Assembly: GCF_010093535.1 (NCBI RefSeq)
Contig: NW_022985163.1
Span: 2,488,817-2,552,816, forward strand
Direction: 5' to 3'
Length of the DNA: 64,000 nucleotides
DNA from: Lindgomyces ingoldianus
Lineage: Eukaryota > Ascomycota > Dothideomycetes > Pleosporales > Lindgomycetaceae
Numbering within the stretch: the first letter of the stretch is position 1; the number at the start of each line of letters is the position of its first letter. The translations under genes were made by a program, and so were the position numbers. Shown here piece after piece: positions 32,698-42,922 of this stretch. The notes under the pieces are model-generated. The model was not told the DNA's origin. It did not search any database and saw only the letters and a list, made by a program, of their open reading frames with translations.

Positions 32698-33471
32698 ACT
32701 GCCGCATTAACAGGTTGCGAGTATGCAAGGCTTCATGAAGCTACAAAAGCAGAGTCATGATGGGGGGTCTTGGGGGGGACCGCTCAATGTCATTGGCATG
32801 GTGCAACTGCTAATGGGGTCTCTGAGGAGGCTGCGGGGCGGGTGATTGCACTCCAGCGCTCCTTGGACGTATGGTTGAGGGCAGAGCAAGGCCGCCCTTC
32901 ACTGCTACTAAGGGCTTGGTGGTGAGGCTGAGGCGGTTGCTGGGGAAAGAGCAGTTTGCGCAGACCGCAGGGCGGTGAGTGGGGTTTGCCTGGGGCGGAA
33001 CACACTGATTGGCTGCAGCTCGTTTCGCCGCGATTCTACCGGCACCTTGCTAGAAGATTCTCGAGCTCCAGCAGCGACTATATCAGCACGCCCTCAGATT
33101 CTGCTTCCTCCTCCCTCTCCTCATCGAATTGCTTCCTCCCAACCAGTCCACTACAGTCGGCCCCATCTTCGAGTTCTCCCTCTCGAACGCACCTTCCTCC
33201 ACCCAACCGTCACTCAATTCTTTCTCAAGTCGTAAGTGCCTTCCCCCGCCGACTCGTCCCTGCCTTTGCGTCTGCTGTGAGGCAGCAACACAAAACAAAA
33301 AGTCTCTCTTCTGCTCCCACTACACCTCGCACTGTCTTCCTACTTGCCTTACTGCACACTTTCGTGAATCCGTATTGAACGTACATGGGCCGAACTGACT
33401 CGGCTCACGCACAGTAATTCTCCCTGTCCGCGCCAAACTCCCTTGCCACTCACTTCCCCCAACCCCCCAAA
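32698..33471. promoter_or_regulatory. Divergent promoter and long leader of Hsp90
   Basis: This 774-bp region serves Hsp90 (+) and the 2EXR gene (-). On the Hsp90 side, in order: an inverted CCAAT box (ATTGG near 33008), a heat-shock element at 33052-33065, a TATA-like CTATATC near 33078, and a CT-rich leader. A likely leader intron runs from the GTAAGT at 33232 to the CACAG ending at 33414. The frames found here are leader sequence and show no conserved protein. Confidence 0.6.
33052..33065 (+). promoter_or_regulatory. Heat-shock element upstream of Hsp90
   Basis: The sequence AGAAGATTCTCGAG holds two perfect and one partial alternating 5-bp units (nGAAn, nTTCn, nGAn). This is the binding site expected for heat-shock factor Hsf1. 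It lies about 15-25 bp upstream of a TATA-like sequence. Confidence 0.6.
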
Positions 33472-35629
33472 ATGTCGTCTGAGACGTTCGAGTTCCAGGC
33501 CGAGATCTCTCAGCTCCTCGGCCTGATCATCAATACTGTCTACTCAAACAAGGAGATCTTCCTACGAGAACTGATTTCCAATGCTTCCGATGCTCTCGAC
33601 AAGATCCGGTATGAGGCCCTGTCCGACCCCAGCAAGCTCGACAGTGGCAAGGACCTCCGCATCGACATCATCCCCGACAAGGAGGGGAAGACCCTGACTA
33701 TCCAGGATACCGGTATTGGCATGACCAAGGCTGTAAGTTCCTGATCCCTGTAATAATTAAAGACGGCGACTCATTTTCACGCAGGACCTCATCAACAATC
33801 TCGGCACCATTGCTCGGTCAGGTACTAAGCAGTTCATGGAGGCTCTCACCGCTGGTGCCGATATCTCCATGATTGGCCAGTTCGGTGTCGGTTTCTACTC
33901 TGCCTACCTTGTGGCTGACCGCGTCTCTGTCGTCTCCAAGCACAACGACGATGAGCAGTACATCTGGGAGTCAAGTGCCGGTGGTACCTTCAAAATCACT
34001 GAGGATACCGAGGGTGAGCAAATCGGTCGTGGTACCAAGATCATCCTCCACCTCAAGGATGAGCAGACCGACTACCTGAACGAGAGCAAGATCAAGGAGG
34101 TCGTCAAGAAGCACTCCGAGTTCATCTCCTACCCGATCTACCTCCACGTCCTCAAGGAGACCGAGAAGGAGGTCGAGGATGATGAGGCTGAGGAGGCCGA
34201 AGAGGGCGACGAGAAGAAGCCCAAGGTCGAGGAGGTCGATGATGAGGAGGAGGAAAAGAAGAAGAAGACCAAGAAGGTCAAGGAGTCCAAGATCGAGGAG
34301 GAAGAGCTCAACAAGACAAAGCCGATCTGGACCCGAAACCCCCAGGACATCACCCAGGAAGAGTACGCCTCGTTCTACAAGTCGCTGTCAAATGACTGGG
34401 AAGACCACCTTGCAGTCAAGCACTTCTCCGTTGAGGGTCAGCTCGAGTTCCGCGCGATCCTCTTCGTTCCCAAGCGAGCTCCGTTTGACCTCTTCGAGAC
34501 CAAGAAGACGAAGAATAACATCAAGCTCTACGTCCGCCGCGTCTTCATCACTGATGATGCGACCGATCTTATTCCCGAGTGGCTGAGCTTCATCAAGGGT
34601 GTCGTCGATTCGGAAGACCTTCCTCTCAACTTGTCCCGTGAGACTCTCCAGCAGAACAAGATCATGAAGGTTATCCGCAAGAACATTGTCAAGAAGACCC
34701 TTGAGCTCTTCAACGAGATTGCCGAGGACCGTGAGCAGTTCGACAAGTTCTACTCGGCCTTCAGCAAGAACATCAAGCTCGGCATTCATGAGGACTCCCA
34801 GAACCGCCAGTCACTCGCCAAGCTCCTTCGATTCAACTCGACCAAGTCTGGCGATGAGACCACGTCTCTCACCGACTACATCACCCGCATGCCAGAGCAC
34901 CAGAAGCAGATGTACTACATCACCGGCGAGTCGCTCAAGGCTGTACAGAAGTCTCCATTCCTTGACTCTCTCAAGGACAAGGGCTTCGAGGTCTTGTTCT
35001 TGGTTGACCCAATCGATGAGTATGCCATGACTCAGCTCAAGGAGTTTGACGGCAAGAAGCTCGTCGACATTACCAAGGACTTCGAGCTGGAGGAGTCCGA
35101 GGAGGAGAAGAAGCAGCGTGAAGCCGAGGAGAAAGAGTTCGAAGGTCTCGCCAAGAGCCTCAAGAACGTCCTCGGTGAAAAGGTTGAGAAGGTCGTTGTC
35201 AGCCACAAGCTCATCGGCTCACCCTGCGCTATCCGAACCGGTCAGTTTGGTTGGTCTGCTAACATGGAGCGTATCATGAAGGCTCAGGCTCTACGTGACA
35301 CCTCCATGAGCTCCTACATGTCATCGAAGAAGACTTTCGAGATCTCTCCTAAGTCTCCGATCATCAAAGAGCTCAAGCGCAAGGTCGAGGCTGATGGCGA
35401 GGAGGACCGCACCGTCAAGTCCATCACTCTCCTGCTCTTCGAGACCTCTCTCCTCGTCTCTGGCTTCACCATCGACGAGCCCGTTCAGTACGCCGAGCGC
35501 ATCCACAAGCTCGTCTCTCTCGGCCTAAACGTCGACGAGGAGGTCGAGACAGTTGAGGAGGCCAAGGCCGAGGAGGAAGCTCCGGCTGAGGCGGCAGCAG
35601 GCGAGAGCGCTATGGAGGAGGTCGACTAA
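33472..35629 (+). CDS. hsp90: Cytosolic heat-shock protein 90
   Basis: Two exons (33472-33732, 33785-35629) encode 701 residues. Hsp90 is an ATP-driven dimeric chaperone for kinases, transcription factors and receptors. The N-terminal ATPase begins [20 protein letters not shown], with [20 protein letters not shown] and [16 protein letters not shown] forming the nucleotide pocket. [15 protein letters not shown] follows. A charged Glu/Lys linker (about residues 210-265) separates it from the middle domain, which shows [15 protein letters not shown] with the catalytic Arg. The C-terminus is MEEVD, the docking site for TPR co-chaperones, which marks the cytosolic form. The intron (52 nt) sits right after the GIGMTKA motif. 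Codon use is strongly biased to C-ending codons, as expected for very high expression. Confidence 0.99.
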
Positions 35630-36899
35630 ACGGTTCAGGCGGGAGCAAAAGTTCGGCGCTTGGATTCCCCATTTTCATGTGTTAATGTCTTTTTTTCCCT
35701 TTTTACCTCCACAACGCTTCTTGCATGGCAGGTTAATATCCTGCGGCGTCTTTCAGAGTGGGTGGAGAAATGACTGGATGGATTCCCAAACGTGTACTCT
35801 AGGTAGACCACTGATGGCTCTGGTCATCTAATTCTCTCAGTAGCGAGGTTATGAATTGATGTGAGGAATTTTCAAATGAATAAGGGTCACGACTTGCTGT
35901 GCATCCAAACGTGTTCGCTTTCCACATGTATGCATTGTTGCAGATCAGAAGTAGAAACATGAAGATTGACTTCAGACAGGGGGCGGAGTGCTCATCTCCC
36001 CTGCAGTGATGTTCAACAAAATTCACAATAGTATGTTCCTTCCTCTACCCCCTCGACCTCGATCCGACATAACACCTAACCCTAATTTCACTGAACTCAT
36101 TGCTCGAGGATATCATTCCATACTTTCTACGGGATGGTCAAACCTCTTTAATTTCCGGAGTGCAGTAAGCCATCTATGTCTTTCAAAAGCAGTTTCACGA
36201 AGTCAAGGTTAGCAGGTCAATGCTGCCCCTTTGTTTCTCAGCATGGCTAATCTCAATAGTAGAAGTATGTGCAATGCTGCAAGGTGAGAATTTCACTGCC
36301 ATGTCTCACTCAAGCCCCTATCTCTAGGGCCCAATATTTTCCTCCCGAGGCCCTTCACTGTATGGCTATCTCGTTGAAGTTTCCACTGTATCATACGCAG
36401 GACCTTAATCAATTCAAACCCTCACCCACAAACAACATCCTTCTCATCTCAAGACACTACGATCTCTCCCACACCATCTCCTTTAACCCCCCAAAGGCCT
36501 CTCCGCCCATCAAACCCAACAAACACCTCCTCAACCAACTGACATGCGGACCTATCCCCCTTCCTCATCAACAAAAACGGTATACTCGCATTTCATAAAA
36601 TCCCAACAACCCACCTATCCTTGTAAACGGTGGCCCAGGACCCATTTACTCATTTTCCGTCGTGAAAAAAAGAGTGAGCAGCAGACCCAACGCATCTAGC
36701 AAGAAGCGACATCTTCGGCTACTGTTTTGCTTGTTTCAGACATTCTGGCCAGACGCGTGTGGAAGGGTTTCAGGTCAATTATGTGAAACCCCTGCTAACG
36801 CTGAGTGGAAACATGATGTTGATTCCAGATTAGAGCTCGGCCATGAGTGTTTCTTTATCTGTGTCGGAGAGCTAGGCATCGGAGAGGATACAATATTCT
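35630..36899. other. Intergenic region downstream of Hsp90
   Basis: It contains the Hsp90 trailer and AT-rich sequence. Small plus-strand frames (35988-36212, 36269-36598) have no conserved features. No gene is supported. Confidence 0.5.
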
Positions 36900-38565
36900 T
36901 TAGGAGGAAGCAGCTACATAGAGTATATAGAGTGGTGTTGTCGAGTCTGCTGATGCTTCGGCGGCGGCTGTTTGCGTCGCTAGAGGCGTGCGGAAGTAGG
37001 CCTGGAGACTGAGATATGTGTTGTTGAAATATTGGTATTGGAAGCCGAGGATGGAGTTGGAAGTGAGGAGGAGGATTTTCCACCGCGGATCGAGTGGTGT
37101 GTCCCAATCTGTGCTGCCGTCGAGAGCTTGGCTGATGATACTAACTGTGATTCCACGAAGTTTGATTTCTGGCTGGTCGTTGGCACTACTACTGTGGAGT
37201 CTCAGGATATCCATTTTTCGTGTTATTCAGGCCTAGAACAAGTATTATGTTGAATGCACCGACCAGCGACCTTCTCCGAAACGGTGCTAATCTGGGGTCC
37301 AAGATAGCAGGAACCGGGACACGGAAGACTCTAGCCTGTCACTATATCCAACTCTGACGAAGGTAAGAACCTAGAGCTGTCATTGCTGAAGCCAGAGCTA
37401 AGCGAAAATCACATAGACATCATTTACACTGACCGAATAGTCCACAACAATCGATAACCGGGCGCTTAGTCTTGAAAACCCTAAGAGTGCAAGAACATGG
37501 TTCCTCGGGTCGCTACATTCCTTTGCAGAAGGCCGTCACACCATACTTAGGAATGAAGATCTATTCCCGTCGGCAATACCCCAAGGTAATCCTTGCTACG
37601 AAACTTCTTGACGATGTGGCGTCAACGAGGGAGATCTTGTAGCATGAGTTTGACGTCAGTGTATGAGATATTTGCGTCCACCTTCTTGGAAACATCATAG
37701 CTATCTTCAAGTTTTGCATCCTCGAAGATGTCCCCAATGTAGAAAAAGAATGTGTTGGCGATAAGGTTGGATCCCGGTAAATTCCTAAGCCCACACATGA
37801 TACCTACTACTTTCTTCATGACAAAAATTCCTGAAAACCCCATAGCCTGTAATAATGCGGTCTTTATATAGCTATTCCAGCGCTGTCACTATTTTTGGTT
37901 CAGAAGGGTCTTGAATACTCGACAGGAAACCGGAGGCATCGTGCTGATTTCGAAACCATTCCAGCTCCCCAGGAATATCTCCTTACTCTTGTACCCCCTG
38001 TTCAACGAGCGCTTTTCCCCACAGAAAGAATAAGGCCGTGCCATAGTCGCTCGCATCTCCGATTTTCCCAAGCTGCGCAATAACTTCTCCCACACTGCTG
38101 TAGATCCTCGACATAATCCCTGGTAGTTAGACTCTTTTAAATCCCGTTGATTCTTGCAAAAATGTACGCACAACGCTTGCGCAAGTCCATTCTTCCGAAG
38201 AAGTCCTAGCGCGGAGAAGAGGTTCGTGGTTGCGGCGACGTCAACGACGTGTACGACGATGGCGGGTTTTGCTATTGGGGAACCCCAGACGTAGGATAAG
38301 ACTTTGTAAATTAGTCGGCCTAGAGATCCGCCGTGCGCATGGATAATTGAATTGGGGAGGAGAAAGACTGGCTGGGTTTGAGGATGAGAAGTCGTAGTTC
38401 ATGGGCGCTAAAGGTTTGGTGTAGTATTTTGTATGGTTTTCTAGAAGCTTTGGAGGAGGCTATAATGCTTAGACTATGAGATAACACTCCTGTGTTCTGG
38501 TCACTGTTTTCGGCATGGTGTTTAATAGAACCTAGTACTGATCCTACTGTTACTGATGGTAGCAA
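36900..38565 (-). pseudogene. Decayed minus-strand gene or genes, family unknown
   Basis: Several minus-strand open segments in different frames have protein-like composition but cannot be joined into one clean model. Near 38360-38200 one reads LPNSIIHAHGGSLGRLIYKV and then PAIVVHVVDVAATTNLFSAL. A possible intron ends at CTAACTACCAG near 38120 and is followed by SSVGEVIAQLGKIGDASDYG, which soon meets a stop. Another segment (37622-37843) starts MGFSGIFVMKKVVGIMCG. A 104-codon ATG frame lies at 36900-37214. The order suggests one old gene with frameshifts and stops, or two fragments. The first piece faintly recalls alpha/beta-hydrolase-like DUF829 proteins, but I would not rely on that. Confidence 0.35.
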
Positions 38566-38599
38566 TCTCTTGGCAGTTTGGACGAAAGTGAATTGCCTT

Positions 38600-39200
38600 C
38601 CGTTACTGTACGGTTAATGAGGCTATAGTTACTGCAGTAGCTGCCTATACCAATTAATGTACCAATTAATTTCGTGTTTTGGTAACGCGTTCACGGAGGA
38701 CATTTTCGCGTGTAGTACGAGGGCTGCTGTGGAACAGGGCGTGTTTAAATGCGCACTACTACACTAGATTTTGTGCTTTTTCAACTGTCCTATCTATTGT
38801 TAGTACAGAGTAGTGAACTAACTCCCTAATTTACCTACTTCTTGCCTGTAATATTGCCTCTATTGTCACTATAAGTATGCGAAAGCTCCTTTAAGCCCTA
38901 CGTAGCACTTAAAGCTCGCAGCAACAGTACGCTGTTGCTAGCCTAAGCACTCTAGAGCCTCACTTTGCAAGCTCTCATCGCCTTACGAAGTTAAGGACTG
39001 CAAGATTGTGTTAGAATTAAGCCCTCTAAAGCCCCTAGAAACACTAGTTACTGCAGCAACTGCACCAAACAGTCGCTTCACAGTTAATTAACTTAGTAGT
39101 AACTACTACAGCCTATAAGCCCGTTTTAATTCACCCTATCCGTAAGAACAAAACTATATTGCCGCCAGTACCACCTCAAAAACACTAGTAACAGTAACAG
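38600..39200. repeat. AT-rich repeat or transposon debris
   Basis: This stretch is rich in TA-containing words and has repeated TTACTGCAG[TC]A units (about 38629 and 39049) and TTACTG/CAGTAA motifs toward both ends. It also carries a perfect short hairpin (AGCAACAG, TACG, CTGTTGCT near 38920). Stops are dense in all frames. The texture, unlike the flanking genes, resembles a mutated mobile element, possibly altered by RIP. I found no target-site duplication. Confidence 0.4.
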
Positions 39201-39617
39201 TTGCGTCCTGTTAACCACCATGGTTTTCGGGTCCGTTGAAAGTCGGGCAGCCACAGCCAGACACTGCAGTGTGAAAACGTAGTAGAATATGAAGGTACTC
39301 CGAGTAGGTCCTGCTCTGCATATGACAGTCGAAACGGTAACTAGGCATTGACTTCTGGCGGGGGTGAACGAGCTTGGAGGACCTGCAGGATGTACTCCTT
39401 GATGCTGTATTGGACAGTACTGTCATGCGTGTGATGAAAAATAAGTGGGGCTGTGGAAACTGTAGATGTTAAAAGGTTTTTAGAATTAGCTTAGGCCGTC
39501 TCTCGACGTGTGTGTAATCCACGCAATAATCGGAAATATATGGTCGTCCCACTCGCTAGCAGTTAGAGCTGTCGGCCTAGAAGCCCCCTCAAAAGCCCCA
39601 AAAGTGGTTCAGATGCT
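39201..39617. other. Intergenic region between the repeat and the F-box gene
   Basis: No gene seen. It probably includes the F-box gene trailer at its right end. Confidence 0.45.
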
Positions 39618-40772
39618 TTAGTATTCATCGTTCATATATGTTGGATCCACTTCGATGATTGTAGAAACATTATCGCGATCAAGTTGCGGATGCGGCGGTA
39701 TGCACTCTGGGATTCGCCAAACATCCCTGTTTCGCTGTTCGACTACATCGTTGCCTAATCCATGACAGCCTTGCAGAATCAAGAACTGCAGCAGTCAGCC
39801 CGACCCCGCTTCCGGCGCAAAGCTCATAATATCGATAACGAAAAAAGGGCGGGCGTGGCTTACCCGCAGACCATCTAGGATATCAATGACATCCAACACT
39901 TCCTCATCGAGCTGACCACCGCATCTCAAAATGCCGAGGATCTGTAAGGCGGTGCGGCCCTCCCACTCGCTTCCAAGAAATGTCCACAAGTCCTTGCCAA
40001 TCATGTTGCATTTGCAGAGCCAGAGCTCGCGACACCAACGGTTCTGGCTCAGCAAGGCCACAAGCTGTTTCGTACTCAGCTCGCCGCCCTCGATCCGCAA
40101 GGCATTTATCCGGGATGCCCAAACGGCGCTTGCTGCGAGCAGATCCCACGCCTTACACTGCTCAATACGTTGTGAGGCAACCCGGGCCTGCGGCACAGTT
40201 CGAACATGGGGAAAATCTTCAATGCGGATAGATAGGGCTCGGAGTGCTGGTAGGCTTGCCAGCGCCTTTGCGAGAGGGGTGTTGAGGGTCCATAATGACA
40301 GGTTTAGGTTTCTTAAGGTGCCGCCATGGCGGATTATGATGCTCTTCGTAAGTGCCGCATGGAAAGCGAGGAGGGTCATAAAATCGAATGTCTGGGCATC
40401 GGGAATGATAATCGAGACATTGTACGGGTCGTTTTTGCTTAGAGGATTCGACTCGGATCCGTCCAGGTAATCGGATTCAATGCTGCTACGTCTGCTTTCT
40501 TCGGTGGTGTCTTGGAGTGAGAATGGCTGTTCAGGCAGCGAGAACGCAGACTCAATTGCTTTGGGCTGTGGATAGTGTGTAGCGCCTAGTCTGCTGATGA
40601 TGGCGGCGACTCGGGTTGGATAGATGCCCAGAGAGAGGGTGTGTAGACTTGAATTTGCAAGGCCATGAGAGTAATGACATGTTTGAGAGAATTTGAGCAA
40701 GCCTTGAATGGGAAGGAAGGTGAGTATATTGAGGAGGACCTCTGGTGGAAAGCTCAGAAGCGAACGAGCCAT
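39618..40772 (-). CDS. F-box protein
   Basis: Two exons (39864-40772, 39618-39785) encode 358 residues. The first ATG in frame is at 40772; an upstream TTG extension is not used. The N-terminal F-box reads LSFPPEVLLNILTFLPIQGL then LKFSQTCHYSH, the module that binds Skp1 in SCF ubiquitin ligases. The central part has leucine-rich stretches (LRNLNLSLWTL, LPALRALSIRIEDF) that may recognise substrate. Exon 1 could read on to a stop at 39795, but a GTAAGC donor and a CTGCAG acceptor (78-nt intron) lead to a second exon containing EQRNRDVWRIPECIPPHPQ, a motif I associate with related fungal F-box proteins. I therefore prefer the spliced form. The substrate is unknown. Confidence 0.75.
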
Positions 40773-41786
40773 TTTACTCAAACTAATAACGGAAAGAAAA
40801 TAAGATTGCCAGAGTTGTGCTGCTCTTTGTTAGAAATGTGAGGTTGATACACTTTCAAAATTATGCTCCTATACAAAAGACTTAAATACCTTTAACACAA
40901 AAACTGAGGCGTGGAATCCGGAGAATCTGTACACGCTGGCAGGCCGACGAGAGATCTGTTGGCACAGCTGCTCAGTTGCGCAGTTGCTTACCTCGTATTG
41001 AGAACGGAGAGATATGTTAATAAGAGGGCCAACATCCGTTACCAAAGTAGCCCATTCAACATCGTCCACGGTTGCACAGCGGTTAAGAAGGCGTCGAGGG
41101 CGTCCTAAGGGTCAGAGAGATACACATCTCGGCCTTATCTAGGCCAACCATGTCCAAAGTTGCAGGTCACGACCTGGTACGGAGACGCAGGTAGCCGTCT
41201 TGCATGGGTGAGTTGATCAGGAAAAAGACTGTGGCTCCTCGTTTGAACCCTTGCGTCAGACACATCGTGTGGACGCAAAGCAAAATCGCACAAGAACATG
41301 CAAACCTTGAATGCGTGGACACTGGGATGCTTAAGATGACGTGCCCGCAAGACGATAGCAAGGACTCGTGTGATTTATCCTGCGCTGGTGAAGTCTCTAC
41401 CCCATCGCTGTCTGCCAGCCTTGAGGGCCTCTGCCTTCTATTAATGGCCTCTCATCTCGGTAATCTCAAACACTAATGACGATGCTGCGTGCCCCTCCGG
41501 GATCGGAAGCCCAGTTGAAGGTTAATTTGAGAGCTGGTGTTACCAGCCTGAGGACAAGTATTGGTGGGGTAGTTGGAAAAAGCAAGGCTATGAGGTTGCG
41601 AATCAGACGACGAGTCTGGCGAGGTGGTCAGAGGCTTCGACCAGCCGCCCACTGAGCAGTGAGACAAAGGTCACACATGGCAGGTGTCATGATAATTGTG
41701 ATTGTTGTGATCGTTGGTGGCGTTTAGACTTGTCGATGTTAAAATGGACGAGACGGATGGCCTGAGCAGGTGGGACAAACCGTGAA

Positions 41787-41892
41787 TTGTCGTGTGCGAA
41801 ATTCTCTGGATTCTTGGCAATGCCAAGTAACAACTTTCCCCTCACAAATCTCATAGAAATGCAGGTCACTGCACATATCGCTCCATATAATC
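41787..41892 (-). repeat. Left arm of a 106-bp inverted repeat
   Basis: Its reverse complement matches 42817-42922 with a single mismatch over 106 bases by eye. It includes the words GATTATATGGAGCG and TTGGCATTGCCAAGAATCC. Identity drops sharply outside the stated limits. Confidence 0.9.
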
Positions 41893-41908
41893 AACCACAA
41901 CGCTTTCT

Positions 41909-42791
41909 ACTGTAGGTGAAGCTTTTCAAATGTATGGATAGGGCCTATCCCACTAATTTGACAGAGTTTTAGATCATGGATCTAACTGTAGGCCTCTCGC
42001 GGGCCCCTTAGGGGACGCGTCTTATAGAAGCGCGCATCCTTAATCTAGAGGCCTTGCTACTAGCCTCCTCCTACTTAAAGCACAGCTAGAAGACTGCTCA
42101 TAGTTGTTCTATCGCGTATCATCTCCTTATGCTCAGCGTCCCTATCCTAGAGGTCATTACTCGCTCGCGTGCTAGCTGTAGTACTGTCTATGCGATCCAT
42201 CAGAACCTTATAAAGTATAGTACTATTACAGCCCCGCAGGTGCAGCGGTTAGGGCGTCCTCTAAGACTCACCCTAGCTGACAGAGAGGATCTGTTTAATA
42301 AGCTTGTCGCGCACAGCTAGATGTACCAGGGTAAGATAAAGTAGGCTTTTAGAGGAGCTAGAGTTAACGCAGCACGCCTGCTACTGTAAGGCCGAGATGG
42401 TGCTTACGTGCGACGGGTATATATACTATTCTGTACGCAATAATTAACTGTTGGTTGATTATTCGCACCTTTTTAGTTGTATTAGCGTAGTGGTACAGAG
42501 CTCCGTCCTTACAGCTACCTTGCGCAACTCTACCAGCCCTCCCACCGCGTGCAGCGTTCCTACCGCGCGGAGCTGGTGCTAGAGTACTCGCAGCGCGCTT
42601 TTTAAACACAATAATACTCTAACTGTTACCTCCTTGTTTATTAAAAGTTAACTAATAAGTAGCAGGAGCGTTTCTAGCTATCTGTTTATGTTAATAACAG
42701 AGGTAAGCAATTTAGGGTACAATTAGCAGTAACTACTCTAAAAAACAGTTAGATAGGGCGGATAGGGCCTATTAAAAAGCCTTACTTACTA
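41909..42791. mobile_element. Tc1/mariner-like element remnant between the inverted arms
   Basis: This segment is AT-rich with many TAG/CTA words. Its ends show weak inverted similarity (left TACTGTAGGTGAAGCTTTT, right in reverse TATAGTAAGTAAGGCTTTT, then GGATAGGGCCTAT on both sides) next to TA dinucleotides, the usual Tc1/mariner target. It includes a fragment of a transposase DNA-binding region. Limits are approximate. Confidence 0.45.
42090..42320 (+). pseudogene. Transposase N-terminal (helix-turn-helix) fragment
   Basis: A 76-codon open stretch includes SCSTVYAIHQNLIKYSTITA followed by QRLGRPLRLTLADREDLFNK. A helix-turn-helix, then a GRPR-type linker, then the start of a second helical domain is the layout of Tc1/mariner transposase N-termini in fungi. 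Upstream and downstream frames are broken by stops and there is no DDE catalytic domain, so it is inactive. Confidence 0.45.
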
Positions 42792-42816
42792 TACAACGTC
42801 CTTCTCCCATGAGGCG

Positions 42817-42922
42817 GATTATATGGAGCGATATGTGCAGTGACCTGCATGTCTATGAGATTTGTGAGGGGAAAGTTGTTACTTGGCATTGCCAAGAATC
42901 CAGAGAATTTCGCACACGACAA
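42817..42922 (+). repeat. Right arm of a 106-bp inverted repeat
   Basis: Partner of the arm at 41787-41892. The two arms are separated by 924 bp that hold a transposon-like segment. Near-identity shows that the duplication is recent or kept similar by gene conversion. Confidence 0.9.

Noticed and set aside
36068..36080. CCTAACCCTAA telomere-like words
   Set aside because: Barely two repeat units inside ordinary intergenic sequence; too short to be an interstitial telomere.
41040..41110. tRNA-like wording near GCACAGCGGTTAAGAAGGCG
   Set aside because: It resembles an A box, but no matching B box (GGTTCRANNCC) or acceptor-stem pairing follows.
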